Counted from the stretch's first letter, positions 1 through 8,445 are shown. The stretch: 64,000 nucleotides of DNA from an uncultured Eubacteriales bacterium (GCA_900545495.1 UQZJ01000002.1:1-64000); one strand, 5' to 3'. A program made the numbers and translations. The notes: generated by a model from the sequence alone, not told the origin.

Positions 1-1
1 C

Positions 2-1315
2 AGCGCAGGATTCAGCGATAAGGACTATCGGATCGGTGAGTCCGCAAAACCGCAGATTCCCGAACAGGCAGCAGAGCAAATCACGCTGCCTGACCCGCAA
101 GGAGCTTCCAAACCGGAAAGCGCCGAGGACGATTTTTCGGGGCTGGATGGGAAATTGATCGGGGCAGAGTTGGGGCGGCGCAGAGAACAGGCGCAAACGC
201 CCGAAATCGCCCCGAAAGCCGACACCATGCTGGACGCTGCCGCAGAGGTCGAAAAGGCGTACACAGACGCTATCCAGCAGACCGGCAATGATCCGGTGAT
301 GGACAATCTTCCGTGGGAGGTGCGGGATAAAGTGAAATCATTTGGGGTAAACCCGCAGTTCCGGGAGGATATTGAAACGCTGCAAATCCCGCAGTTTTTC
401 CTGAAAGTTGAGCAATCTTTGTTTACGGACGGTTCTTTTGAACTGCTGGACAAGGAAATGCTGGCAGAGGGCTTTACCCTCAAGGGCAAGGCATACGATA
501 TTGATTTTGCCGCCGCAGACGATGAAATCCGCGAAATCGACGTGCGGGAGCAGGACGGCGGTTTGCCGAAGGTGTTCAAGATGGAGAGCGCCGAGCAGCG
601 GTACTTCAAGGAGTGGTTCAACAATCTGCCGCCGGAGAGCCGGGTACGTCAATGCAAGGATATGATGTTCAATCAGCTTAACAAGCTGAACATGGTAGAC
701 GCTGCCGAACTGAAAGCCTACATAAACCGCATTGTGGACGATATGGATAAGGCGCAGCTTGCCGCTATGGAGAAAGCCCCGCTGGGCTACGCGGCGAAGA
801 TCCGCGCCAAGATCGAAACGCTGCTGGAAACCCACTATCGGGAAACCTTTGATAAGTGGCTGGAAACGGAGCGTATTGTCTGCAAGCCCTATTTCCGTCT
901 GCCCCTCGCAATCCATCCCACCACCCATACTGACATATACGCCCGTTCGCTGTACACGGCGGAGGACGGCGACATGAACAAGCTGGAAGAAGAGCTGATT
1001 GTGGAGTTGACCGCCCTGCAAAATGTCCGCTGGTGGCACAGAAATATTGCGCGTCAAGGGTTTGCAATCAACGGCTTTATCAAGCATTACCCCGATATTC
1101 TGATTATGACCAAAAGCGGCAAGCTCATCTGCGCAGAAACCAAGGGCGAACACCTGAAAAACGATGACAGCCGGGAGAAAATCGCACTCGGTCAAGCGTG
1201 GAGCAATCATGCGGGAAGTCAGTTCCGGTACTATATGGTGTTTATGGATGATAACGATCTCCCCACGGGTACTGTCAGTATGAGCAAGTTCTTGGAGATC
1301 ACAAAAGCACTTTGA
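2..1315 (+). CDS. Type III-like restriction enzyme R subunit, C-terminal part (5' end outside window)
   Basis: The frame is open from base 2, so the gene enters from upstream and only its last 437 codons are visible. The C-terminus has a PD-(D/E)XK nuclease signature: HYPDILIM, then ICAETKGEHL and an aspartate-rich NDDSREK stretch. This is the usual C-terminal arrangement of type III restriction (Res) subunits, which cut DNA after ATP-driven translocation by an N-terminal DEAD/DEAH helicase. The helicase half and any Mod methyltransferase would lie before the window. A related stand-alone helicase-nuclease is also possible. It is followed after 21 bases by a two-gene cassette of unknown function, consistent with a defence island. 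Confidence 0.72.
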   Translation, partial: SAGFSDKDYRIGESAKPQIPEQAAEQITLPDPQGASKPESAEDDFSGLDGKLIGAELGRRREQAQTPEIAPKADTMLDAAAEVEKAYTDAIQQTGNDPVMDNLPWEVRDKVKSFGVNPQFREDIETLQIPQFFLKVEQSLFTDGSFELLDKEMLAEGFTLKGKAYDIDFAAADDEIREIDVREQDGGLPKVFKMESAEQRYFKEWFNNLPPESRVRQCKDMMFNQLNKLNMVDAAELKAYINRIVDDMDKAQLAAMEKAPLGYAAKIRAKIETLLETHYRETFDKWLETERIVCKPYFRLPLAIHPTTHTDIYARSLYTAEDGDMNKLEEELIVELTALQNVRWWHRNIARQGFAINGFIKHYPDILIMTKSGKLICAETKGEHLKNDDSREKIALGQAWSNHAGSQFRYYMVFMDDNDLPTGTVSMSKFLEITKAL

Positions 1316-1336
1316 ATCACAAAGGAGGTCTTAAAT

Positions 1337-2122
1337 GTGAAGTTTTGCAATTTTCTTCTCCGCGTAGGTGGTATTCGTGAAGCATCGCTGGAAGACTTCC
1401 GGCAAGTGCTTTCTAAAGGTAACCGGACTTACAAACCGGAACGTCAAAAGTATTTATACTCTATCGATATGGAAATTATAGATGATCGGTACTTTTGGAT
1501 GTCTTGTGATTACGATGATGCAGTTCGCTTTAGAGACTATGTGATAAACAAGGAAACAGGTGAAAAAGAACCCAATCCGCGCTCAAAAGAGCAAATAGAA
1601 CCACGTCAGCAGTTCTTTGCTTGCTATGATTGTGATACGCATCTGCTGTATCTTAATGACCTTAATCGGCGCAAATTTTTGCAACAATACCTCAGCGAAA
1701 CACTGCAAAAGGAATTTCAAATCAACAACATTTATACATCCGTAGATGAGTTTTGTAATAAAATAAAAACCATACGCGGATTTCAGTACACGCAGGTCGA
1801 TAATCTGTTTAGTCGAGGGGGAGATCTTTTTGCTCGGATCGGAAATATGTGGGGACAAGATTTGCCGAGCAAAATTCAGTTGAAAATTGCTTATGGCGAT
1901 ATTCCTGTGCATGGAGGAGGACGGCAGATCATAGATATTTTCAGCCGACACAGGAATGAATTTGATACTGTCGTAGTGATAGGGTGTGACGATGACGGTG
2001 TCGAGCATACATTTGACTTTTCTTCTGTATTGAAACATATTGCCATATCTCCATCCAAAGATGAAAATGAACATTTTGATCCGACAGAAGTTCGGGCTTT
2101 GCTTCTTCATGAGCTGAGGTGA
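1337..2122 (+). CDS. Uncharacterised soluble protein, first gene of a RexA/RexB-sized pair
   Basis: A 261-residue protein with a GTG start. AAAGGAGG lies 8 bases upstream, and an ATG two bases earlier runs straight into a stop codon. No membrane segment or signal peptide is visible and I do not recognise a catalytic motif. It has a charged N-terminal half and a C-terminal part with VVVIGCDDDG and an HFDPTEV segment. The next gene, a small four-helix membrane protein, starts six bases after its stop, so the two are almost certainly co-translated. The size, order and partner topology recall lambda RexA (279 aa) with RexB (144 aa, four membrane helices), which abort phage infection. That is an analogy from organisation, not a recognised sequence match. 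Confidence 0.6.
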   Translation: MKFCNFLLRVGGIREASLEDFRQVLSKGNRTYKPERQKYLYSIDMEIIDDRYFWMSCDYDDAVRFRDYVINKETGEKEPNPRSKEQIEPRQQFFACYDCDTHLLYLNDLNRRKFLQQYLSETLQKEFQINNIYTSVDEFCNKIKTIRGFQYTQVDNLFSRGGDLFARIGNMWGQDLPSKIQLKIAYGDIPVHGGGRQIIDIFSRHRNEFDTVVVIGCDDDGVEHTFDFSSVLKHIAISPSKDENEHFDPTEVRALLLHELR

Positions 2123-2128
2123 TTTTCC

Positions 2129-2584
2129 GTGTACAAACGGCATAAGCTGCTTCTTTTTGCGGTTTTTGTGGGGAGCTTTTTCATAACATTCCTCTTAGGC
2201 TTGGATTTTTCTCCGATGGCAGAAGCCGCCATTACTGTTGCATCTATTGCAATGGGCGTATATATTGCTGCCGTGTCAGCCTTGCTCGGGAGTGACTATG
2301 CAAAAAAACTAAAAACAACGACAGACGAGGAATATCCCACAAAAACCCTTTTAGGAGTTCTGGCTGATTATTTCCGTATTGCCGGTTTGTTTTGTGTGGT
2401 GCTGATCGTTGCTGGGTGTTTATACTTGATCCCTACGGTATGGAATGCAACTGGCCTCTTTGCTACTAATATATTCAGATGCGGTTCAGCGTTTTCTTAT
2501 GCCGTCTTTTCGGCTAATATTCTCTTTCTCTGGCTAATCTTGGTTTTCTTAGTTAACTCTCTAAGCAAATCTGTAAAGCAGTGA
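2129..2584 (+). CDS. Small four-helix membrane protein, RexB-like in size and topology
   Basis: 151 residues starting at GTG, with GAGGTGAT overlapping the stop codon of the upstream gene. Four hydrophobic segments are visible, at about residues 8-28, 34-54, 85-107 and 124-147, with short charged loops. The protein is probably an inner-membrane effector or pore. Its tight coupling to the 261-aa gene and its place next to a restriction gene suggest a two-component abortive-infection cassette (inference). Kiwa also pairs a membrane and a soluble protein, but there the membrane gene comes first. The function is unproven. Confidence 0.6.
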   Translation: MYKRHKLLLFAVFVGSFFITFLLGLDFSPMAEAAITVASIAMGVYIAAVSALLGSDYAKKLKTTTDEEYPTKTLLGVLADYFRIAGLFCVVLIVAGCLYLIPTVWNATGLFATNIFRCGSAFSYAVFSANILFLWLILVFLVNSLSKSVKQ

Positions 2585-2587
2585 GCA

Positions 2588-2625
2588 AAGCCCAGCATCA
2601 CGCCAAACGGCGCGATGCTGGGCTT
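2588..2625. terminator. Bidirectional terminator-like hairpin between convergent genes
   Basis: Arms 2588-2604 and 2609-2625 pair over 17 bp with one A-C mismatch and a 4-nt loop. It sits between the stop codons of convergent genes. T-runs are weak on both strands. Confidence 0.55.
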
Positions 2626-2630
2626 CGTAC

Positions 2631-3845
2631 TTAATTCCATTCCTCAGCCAAGAGGAAATCACGGATATTCCGGTGCTTGATCCCGTTTCGGCTCATGTCG
2701 AACTCATCGAGAGAAAGAACGTACTTCGGGAAGTTATCGCGGATGTTGTCATACGCGCCGAACTCGCGGTTGACCGTTTCGTCGGAGGCGAGCAGATAGC
2801 ACACCTGAACGTACAGCTTTTCGCCGCGCTTGTCGCATACAAAATCAATTTCCTTATCGCCTGTTCTGCCGACAGTCACTTCATAACCCCGGCGCAGCAG
2901 CTCAAGATAGACGATGTTTTCCAAAATGAGGTTGATGTCCCGCATATTGCCGCCAAAGACCGCCTCGCGGATGCCGTGATCGGCAATATAATACTTCTCA
3001 TTGGAGGCAAGGATCTGTTTGCCCTGCAAGTCCTCCCGCTTCACCTGATAGAAAAGGTACGCCTCGCAGCAGTATTTGATATAGTTCAGAATTGTTTCCG
3101 GGGCGACGGTGCGCTGCTCGTTTTTCAGGAACTTTGCAAGAGAGGTCGCCGAGAAGGTCGTTCCCACATTGGCGATCACATAGGCAATGATCCGTTCCAG
3201 CAAATCTACATCCCGGATTTTATTCCGCTTCACGATGTCCTTGAGCTGGACAGAGTTGAATAGATCGTGAAGATATTGCTTGGACGGCGCATCCGCATAT
3301 CGGAGATTTGCAAGATAGGGCATTCCTCCGGCAAGCAGGTACTTTTGGAAACACTGCTGGATGGACGCATCAGGCGCAATCGAACGGTAAAGCTCCATGA
3401 ACTCCCCAAATGAGAACGGATAGATCACAAACTCCACATAGCGTCCACCTAAATAGGTCGCAAGCTCACCGGACAGCAGCTTTGCATTGGAGCCGGTGAT
3501 GTAGATGTCGCAATCCAGCGAGACGCGGAGAGAGTTGATGCACTTCTCCCAGCCCTTGACCTCCTGAATCTCATCGAAAAAGAGGTAGATCTTGCCGCCA
3601 GTCTCCTTGGCGCGTTTGGTGATCTCGTCGTGCAGTGCCTGCGCGGTTTGCAGGTGAGAATAGCTCATATCCTCAAAGTTGATGGCGATAAACTGCGCCG
3701 AGCTGACGCCGGACTCCGTGAGTTCCTGCTGGATCAGCTCCAACATGACCGACTTTCCGCAGCGGCGAATACCGGTCATGACCTTGATCAACTCTGTTCC
3801 GATGAATGGGCGGATGCGGCTCATATACAGTTCGCGTTTAATCAT
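2631..3845 (-). CDS. AAA ATPase with DUF4143 C-terminal domain
   Basis: 404 residues, start supported by GGAAGGAGGG upstream. The N-terminal AAA_14-type ATPase has a P-loop GIRRCGKS at residues 25-32 and a Walker B YLFFDEIQ near residue 95. The C-terminal DUF4143 region ends in a nuclease-like fold with GDKEIDFV followed by LYVQVC. Members of this large family are common in accessory DNA of gut anaerobes and their biological role is not established. It has its own promoter and is convergent with the membrane-protein gene. A distant relative lies at 45396-46736 in the tRNA-Ser element. Confidence 0.85.
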   Translation of the reverse strand: MIKRELYMSRIRPFIGTELIKVMTGIRRCGKSVMLELIQQELTESGVSSAQFIAINFEDMSYSHLQTAQALHDEITKRAKETGGKIYLFFDEIQEVKGWEKCINSLRVSLDCDIYITGSNAKLLSGELATYLGGRYVEFVIYPFSFGEFMELYRSIAPDASIQQCFQKYLLAGGMPYLANLRYADAPSKQYLHDLFNSVQLKDIVKRNKIRDVDLLERIIAYVIANVGTTFSATSLAKFLKNEQRTVAPETILNYIKYCCEAYLFYQVKREDLQGKQILASNEKYYIADHGIREAVFGGNMRDINLILENIVYLELLRRGYEVTVGRTGDKEIDFVCDKRGEKLYVQVCYLLASDETVNREFGAYDNIRDNFPKYVLSLDEFDMSRNGIKHRNIRDFLLAEEWN

Positions 3846-3876
3846 AAAACTTCACCCTCCTTCCGTGGCTGACCAC

Positions 3877-3905
3877 AGTATATCACACTTACGATTGAAA
3901 CTCAA
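3877..3905 (-). promoter_or_regulatory. Sigma-A type promoter of the DUF4143 ATPase gene
   Basis: On the minus strand TTGAGT (3900-3905) and TATACT (3877-3882) are separated by 17 nt, just upstream of the RBS. Confidence 0.6.
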
Positions 3906-4260
3906 TGGAGAAATTACAAAAATATAAGTTATAACTGATAAAATACAAAATTCGACAAATGATTTCAGATAAGGCTTTGCTATTCAAGCAAAGCCCTGCA
4001 AAGGTAAGATTCCACCCTTTATTGGCACACGAAATGCCGTTATCACAAGGCGGAGTGGCAAGATAGGCAGGAAATCCAAGCGACGTACTGGCGATATTTT
4101 CCTCCATATTCGCCCCGAAATACAGCAGAAAATGAAACACCCATCGGCATATCCGTTGGGCGGTCATGCCGATGGTTGTGTGTTTCATCAGAGCTATCAC
4201 TCGATTTTTTGGGGGGCAGTAGTAGTGTGTCATTTTCGCACCTGCAATCCGATTTTCCAT

Positions 4261-4280
4261 ACACCATTTTTACACCATTT
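4261..4280. repeat. Two tandem ACACCATTT repeats, 11-bp period
   Basis: ACACCATTT occurs at 4261-4269 and 4272-4280. This short-period direct repeat resembles recombinase arm-type sites. Confidence 0.45.
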
Positions 4281-4525
4281 CGGCGTGGAGTAGTATGGAA
4301 TTACATGAAGTTATATAGCGGCTGTTTGTGCGGAAAACACGCTGAAATCAAGAATTATCGGCATTTATGGAGCGATATTGAGATATAGAATCAGGTGAAT
4401 CGCCCTCGATTCCAAGTTTCATATCTTCATTTTCTCCTTTATTTTCGAGAACGAAAGTTGCAGAATAATGGTTCAATCTCGATATTTCCGGAACTTTCTT
4501 CAAGTATAAACTTTTTGGTGGGTGA

Positions 4526-4546
4526 TTTACTCACCTTTTACTCACC
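4526..4546. repeat. Two tandem TTTACTCACC repeats, 11-bp period
   Basis: TTTACTCACC occurs at 4526-4535 and 4537-4546, with a degenerate third copy following. About 30 bases on is the palindrome GCGCACAGTGCGC (4576-4588). Possible integrase arm sites or regulator iterons. Confidence 0.45.
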
Positions 4547-4743
4547 TTTTTACGCGCTTTTGCTTCTTCAAATTGGCGCACAGTGCGCAGCGGAGGCGTA
4601 TCGGTCGCAGGGACGGGCTGCCTCCTCATTTCCCGCGCCCACGAAAAAGGACGCACCGCTACATATAAAGTATAGCAGATAACGTCCCTTTTCTCAAGCC
4701 GTTTGTGAAAAAAACTCCAGCCGCCGCAAGCACGCGAAATTGT

Positions 4744-5523
4744 CTATTTGTGCAGAAGCTGGAAGCCCATGATGACCACGCCCAGCACCACCAGCACGAC
4801 GCCGGTGGCGCGGTTGAGGGTCTTAGGCTGCGCCTTATTGGCAAAAACGGCGGCGATACGCGCCCAGATCAGCGTGAAGATCACGCACAGCACCCATGTG
4901 AGGGGCTCCGGCATACCGCCGATGGCGAAGTGGGACACCGCACCCGTCAGCGCCGTGAAGGTCATGATGAACACGCTGGTGCCTACGGCGGTCTTCAGCT
5001 CATAGCCCAGCACGCTGGTCAAGATCAGCAGCATCATCATGCCGCCGCCGGCGCCCACAAAGCCGCAGATAAAGCCGATCATGACGCCGCAGACCACCGA
5101 CTGGATCGCCCGCTTTTTGGCGGAGACCTGCGCCATGGACTCCTTGGTGGTCATGACCGGGCGCACAATGAACTTGATGCCCAGCAGGAATGTCATGAAC
5201 ACGGCGAAGCCGCCCATAGTCGCCGAAGGCAGCAGGCTGGCGGCATAGCTGCCCACCACCGTGAAGGTCAGCACGCTCGCCATCATGATAAGGCCGTTCT
5301 TCACATCCAGATTTTTGTTCTTGTGATAGGTGTAGGCTGAGACGGCGCTGGCCAGCACGTCGGCGGACAGAGCGATGCCCACCGCCACATAGGGCTCGAT
5401 GCCCAAAAACGTAATCAGCATGGGACTGATGACCGCGGCGGCGCTCATTCCGGCAAAGCCGGTGCCGAGGCCCGCGCCCATACCCGCGAAAAATGTTACA
5501 AGGATCGTCACTAAGGTCTGCAT
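4744..5523 (-). CDS. TauE/SafE family sulfite/anion exporter
   Basis: 259 residues, mostly hydrophobic, with about eight membrane segments. It shows the family's repeated glycine-rich motifs: GMGAGLGTGFAGMSAAAV near the N-terminus and ICGFVGAGGGMMMLL in the second half, reflecting two homologous halves. TauE/SafE proteins export sulfite, sulfoacetate or other small organic anions; the substrate here is not evident. It follows a MarR regulator by three bases and is surely in its operon, so its expression probably responds to the MarR ligand. No clean terminator is visible, only a T-run after the gene. Confidence 0.9.
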   Translation of the reverse strand: MQTLVTILVTFFAGMGAGLGTGFAGMSAAAVISPMLITFLGIEPYVAVGIALSADVLASAVSAYTYHKNKNLDVKNGLIMMASVLTFTVVGSYAASLLPSATMGGFAVFMTFLLGIKFIVRPVMTTKESMAQVSAKKRAIQSVVCGVMIGFICGFVGAGGGMMMLLILTSVLGYELKTAVGTSVFIMTFTALTGAVSHFAIGGMPEPLTWVLCVIFTLIWARIAAVFANKAQPKTLNRATGVVLVVLGVVIMGFQLLHK

Positions 5524-5526
5524 GGG

Positions 5527-5961
5527 TTATTCTTCCGCCTCCAAAATAGCATTCAGGTTTTGATCCATGATCTCCATGGCCGCAAAAAAGGCGTGCCGCG
5601 CCCCGTCGTCCATATCAGCAAACAGCCGCTGGAAAAAGGCGCTCTGGAGCTGCCGCCCCCGCGCTATGACGGGCTGCGCCTTGTCCGTACACAGCAGCTC
5701 CGTCTTGCGGCGGTCGCCCGCCGCCTGCCGCCGGACGAGGTATCCCTCCTGCACCAGCCGGTCCACGTTGACGGACACCAGATTTGCCTTGAGACAGCGC
5801 AGCTCCACCACGTCTCTGGCCGTTTTATAGGCGGGGTTGTTGCCCAGAAACATCAGGATGTCAAAGGCTGTTTTCGACAGTCCCAGCTCCCGGCACAGCG
5901 GCTTGCACACCGCGTTATACGCCAGCGCCAGCTTCCGTGAGAACTCGATGCCCAGCGCCAT
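5527..5961 (-). CDS. MarR family transcriptional regulator
   Basis: 144 residues from the ATG at 5961, chosen because AAGGAGG lies 8 nt upstream; a longer frame from 5997 lacks an RBS. A winged helix-turn-helix occupies the middle (LSKTAFDILMFLGNN, then recognition helix LVSVNVDRLVQEGYL and wing residues AAGDRRKTELL), flanked by dimerisation helices. MarR proteins are dimeric repressors released by small ligands. It is the first gene of an operon with the TauE exporter, the typical local-regulator arrangement. A palindrome just after its promoter is a likely self-operator. Confidence 0.88.
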   Translation of the reverse strand: MALGIEFSRKLALAYNAVCKPLCRELGLSKTAFDILMFLGNNPAYKTARDVVELRCLKANLVSVNVDRLVQEGYLVRRQAAGDRRKTELLCTDKAQPVIARGRQLQSAFFQRLFADMDDGARHAFFAAMEIMDQNLNAILEAEE

Positions 5962-5989
5962 GTTGACCGCCTCCTTATCGTTCTTTTTT

Positions 5990-6000
5990 TGAATCATTCA
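5990..6000 (-). promoter_or_regulatory. Palindromic operator candidate of the MarR-TauE operon
   Basis: TGAATCATTCA is a perfect 5+1+5 palindrome located between the -10 box and the RBS, where MarR binding would block transcription. Confidence 0.5.
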
Positions 6001-6010
6001 TTTTTGATGT

Positions 6011-6039
6011 ATTATAATGCCGTGTCCGCCGCTTGTCAA
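6011..6039 (-). promoter_or_regulatory. Consensus promoter of the MarR-TauE operon
   Basis: On the minus strand TTGACA (6034-6039), a 17-nt spacer and TATAAT (6011-6016) form a perfect sigma-A consensus. Confidence 0.85.
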
Positions 6040-6098
6040 TAGGCCGGCAGCGGTTTTCGGAGGGGTCACGCCGCAGGAAGGCACGCCTTGCCAAAATT

Positions 6099-6155
6099 CT
6101 TGTTGACATTTCAACAAGTCTCTGGTATCATAGCGCTTGTTGATTGTTCAACAGG
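6099..6155 (+). promoter_or_regulatory. Promoter with twin MarR operators for the MarR-DegV operon
   Basis: TTGACA (6103-6108) and TATCAT (6126-6131) have a 17-nt spacer. The palindrome CTTGTTGA-CATT-TCAACAAG (6099-6118) covers the -35 box. A second near-identical palindrome (6136-6155) covers the start-site region 37 bp downstream. Two operators bracketing the promoter suggest tight autoregulation. Confidence 0.8.
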
Positions 6156-6171
6156 CAAGGAGGTATCTTTC

Positions 6172-6615
6172 ATGGAACGGTTTGAAACCTTTACGGTACT
6201 GCTGAACCGGATCAGCCGGAACATACGGCGCATAAAAAATCAGGAGATGACGGACTTGGGTCTGCGCAGCGTCCACATCTCCTGCCTGTACTACCTGCAT
6301 CGGGGAACGGACATGACGGCGGCGGCGCTCTGCGACCACTGCGAGGAGGATAAGGCCACCATCTCCCGGGCGCTGGTGCATCTGGAGGAGCAGGGCTACC
6401 TCGCCGGCAGAGAGGCGGGCAAGCGGTACAAGACACCGCTGCGCCTGACGGACAAGGGCCGGGCGGTCGGTGCGCGGATCTCTGCGCGGATCGAGGCCGT
6501 TCTGGCGGAGGTCAGCCGGGAGCTGACCGAGGAGGAGCGCGCCAGCCTGTACAAGAGCCTGACCGCCATCAGCGATGGTCTGGAGCGGCTGGCGGCAGAA
6601 AGGAAGGAACCGTGA
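6172..6615 (+). CDS. MarR family transcriptional regulator
   Basis: 147 residues from ATG 6172, with AAGGAGG 9 nt upstream; a longer frame from 6088 would run through the promoter. It is a typical MarR fold, with an N-terminal helix followed by LRSVHISCLYYLHRG, a winged helix with DKATISRALVHLEEQGYL, and a wing with KRYKTPLRLTDKGR. Its stop overlaps the GTG start of a DegV gene, so it probably controls fatty-acid-binding protein expression. In related bacteria MarR-type regulators such as FabT couple acyl-chain supply to gene expression; that this one senses acyl groups is inference. Confidence 0.88.
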   Translation: MERFETFTVLLNRISRNIRRIKNQEMTDLGLRSVHISCLYYLHRGTDMTAAALCDHCEEDKATISRALVHLEEQGYLAGREAGKRYKTPLRLTDKGRAVGARISARIEAVLAEVSRELTEEERASLYKSLTAISDGLERLAAERKEP

Positions 6616-7460
6616 AAACAAGGATCATCGTAGATTCCACGGCAGATCTGATGCCGGGATACAAGGAGCAGGTCCGTGTGGTGCCTCTGACAGTACATTT
6701 TGGCGACCGGGAGTATATCGACGGCGTGACCATCGACCACAAGACCTTTTACGAAAAGCTGGTGGAGGAGGACACCCTGCCCACCACCAGTCAGGCCACG
6801 CCGGACGCCTTCGCCAAGGAATTTGAGGCGGCGAAGCAGGCGGGCGAGAGCTGCGTGGTCATCACTCTGTCCGGCAAGCTCTCCGGCACCTGTCAGAGCG
6901 CGTCCATCGCCGCGGCGGACTATGAGAACGTATATGTGGTGGACAGCGGCAACGCCTCCGTGGGCGGCGGCATTCTGACAGAGTTGGCGCTTCAGCTGCG
7001 GGACGAGGGTCTGTCCGCACCGGAGATCGCGGCGCGGCTGGATGCGGAAAAGCAGCACATCGTCACGGTGGCGCTGGTGGACACGCTGGAATACCTGAAG
7101 CGCGGCGGCCGCATCTCCAAGAGTCTGGCCTTTGCCGGAACGATGCTGCAAATCAAGCCGGTGCTGGCCGTTACGGACGGGGAGATACAGCTTCTGGGCA
7201 AGGCCCGCGGCTCCAAAATGGGCAACAACCTGCTGGCGCAGGAGATCCAGAGGGCGGGCGGCGTGGACTTTTCCCGCCCCGTTCTGTTGGGATACACCGG
7301 GCTGTCCGACGCCCTGCTGCAAAAGTATATCGAAGACAGCCGCTGGCTCTGGGCAGATCACGCCGAAACGCTGCGGTACACCACCATCGGCAGCGTGATC
7401 GGCACCCACGCCGGCCCCGGCGCCGTGGCGGTCAGCTTCTTCAAGCAAAACCGGCCATAA
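6612..7460 (+). CDS. DegV family fatty-acid-binding protein (FakB type)
   Basis: 282 residues starting at GTG, overlapping the upstream stop by 4 nt. DegV hallmarks are visible: N-terminal IIVDSTADLMPGY, the LPTTSQATP loop that lines the ligand site, the VITLSGKLSGTCQSA motif, and C-terminal GSVIGTHAGPGAVAVSF. DegV proteins bind one fatty acid and present it to the kinase FakA, which makes acyl-phosphate for phospholipid synthesis. A FakA homologue lies 3 kb away at 10676-12343. Co-transcription with a MarR regulator suggests lipid-responsive control. A strong terminator follows. Confidence 0.93.
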   Translation: MKTRIIVDSTADLMPGYKEQVRVVPLTVHFGDREYIDGVTIDHKTFYEKLVEEDTLPTTSQATPDAFAKEFEAAKQAGESCVVITLSGKLSGTCQSASIAAADYENVYVVDSGNASVGGGILTELALQLRDEGLSAPEIAARLDAEKQHIVTVALVDTLEYLKRGGRISKSLAFAGTMLQIKPVLAVTDGEIQLLGKARGSKMGNNLLAQEIQRAGGVDFSRPVLLGYTGLSDALLQKYIEDSRWLWADHAETLRYTTIGSVIGTHAGPGAVAVSFFKQNRP

Positions 7461-7470
7461 CAGCCTCCAT

Positions 7471-7507
7471 ACAGAAAAAGACCGCCTACAGGCGGTCTTT
7501 TTTCTGT
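7471..7507. terminator. Bidirectional intrinsic terminator (degV / smsB)
   Basis: A hairpin with core GACCGCC-TACA-GGCGGTC is flanked by A and T runs on both sides, between convergent genes. Confidence 0.9.
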
Positions 7508-7515
7508 ATGCTTTT

Positions 7516-8445
7516 TCAGGCGAGGAAGCCCTTGAGGATGGTATCCTCCGCCTCCTCCTCCGTCAGTCCCAGCGTCTCCAGCTTCAAAAGCTGGTCACCG
7601 GCGATCTTGCCGATGGCCGCCTCGTGGATGAGCTGGGCGTCGGGGCAGTTGGCGGTGATGGCCGGTACGGACTCGATCTTGGCCTGTCCCATGATGATGC
7701 TGTCGCACTGGACGTGGCCGAAGCACTGGGCGTTGCCCACCATGACGGGGCGGAACACCTGATGGGACTGATCCTGCGCCACGGAGCGGGAGATCACCCG
7801 GCCCTTAGCATCGTGGCCGTTGAGTTGGATGTTCATATCGCTCTCCGCCGTCTGGCTGCCGTGGGTCAGCAGGCGCTCCGTCACCACCACCTCGCTGCCG
7901 GCCTCGCAGAAGAAGTCCGTCTCGCGCTTGGTGGAGTCGATGCCCCGGATCTGGACGGTGTCCATCTGCATGGAAGCGTTCTCCCCCAGATACACCACCG
8001 TCTTGGGGTTCATCACGTTGCCGCCGGTCTGGCCGGGGTCGTTCTCGCCGTAGTGCTTCTCGCTGTACCGCACTCGGGCGTTTTTGCCGATGTGGAAGGT
8101 ATGCACGCCGTCGTGACGGCTCTCGTCGCAGCCGGAGTTGTGGATGCCGCAGCCCGCCACGATCTCCACGTCGCAGTCGTCGCCCACGTAGAAGTCGTTG
8201 TAGACCAGCTCGCTCAGGCCGGTCTTGCTGATGATGACAGGGATGTAGCACTTCTCCCCCTTCGTGCCGGGCTTGATGCGGATGTCGATGCCCTGCTTGC
8301 CGTCGGCGCGGGGCGTGATCTCAATGTGCTCGGTGGACTGGCGGGCCTCGCAGCCGCTGTCCTTGCGGATGTTGAAGGCGCCCACAGGCTGGCCTGTCAG
8401 GTCGGCGATCTTTTCCAGCAGCTTGGCGTCAATATCGGTGATCAT
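7516..8445 (-). CDS. SmsB/SufB-type Fe-S cluster scaffold protein
   Basis: 309 residues, shorter than SufB or SufD of the full SUF system. It carries the SufBD beta-helix core, with VYNDFYVGDDCDVEIVAGC, DGVHTFHIGKNARV and the C-terminal SRSVAQDQSHQVFRPVMVG/HVQCDSIIMG region followed by an IHEAAIGKIAGDQLLKLETLGL tail that contacts SufC. Its start overlaps the end of the ABC ATPase gene by 4 nt. No cysteine desulfurase (SufS), SufU or SufD is adjacent. The two-gene set therefore matches the minimal SMS (SmsCB) system described in anaerobes and archaea, rather than a complete SUF operon. Confidence 0.85.
   Translation of the reverse strand: MITDIDAKLLEKIADLTGQPVGAFNIRKDSGCEARQSTEHIEITPRADGKQGIDIRIKPGTKGEKCYIPVIISKTGLSELVYNDFYVGDDCDVEIVAGCGIHNSGCDESRHDGVHTFHIGKNARVRYSEKHYGENDPGQTGGNVMNPKTVVYLGENASMQMDTVQIRGIDSTKRETDFFCEAGSEVVVTERLLTHGSQTAESDMNIQLNGHDAKGRVISRSVAQDQSHQVFRPVMVGNAQCFGHVQCDSIIMGQAKIESVPAITANCPDAQLIHEAAIGKIAGDQLLKLETLGLTEEEAEDTILKGFLA

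Larger units (their letters stand above)
3906..4743. other. Gene-free AT-rich stretch at the end of the first accessory region
   Basis: I see no convincing gene here: open frames are short, lack ribosome-binding sites and read as random sequence. The stretch is visibly more AT-rich than the core genes beyond 4.7 kb. It holds two sets of short tandem repeats (4261-4280 and 4526-4546) and a 13-nt palindrome at 4576-4588, features often found at the ends of integrated elements. Confidence 0.5.

Noticed and set aside
1337..2584. Kiwa (KwaA/KwaB) defence system
   Set aside because: Kiwa has the membrane gene first, and I see no recognisable DUF4868 features in the soluble protein.
3889..4682. Several open frames of 60-120 codons on both strands in the gap before tauE
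   Set aside because: They overlap one another, lack RBSs and have random-like composition.
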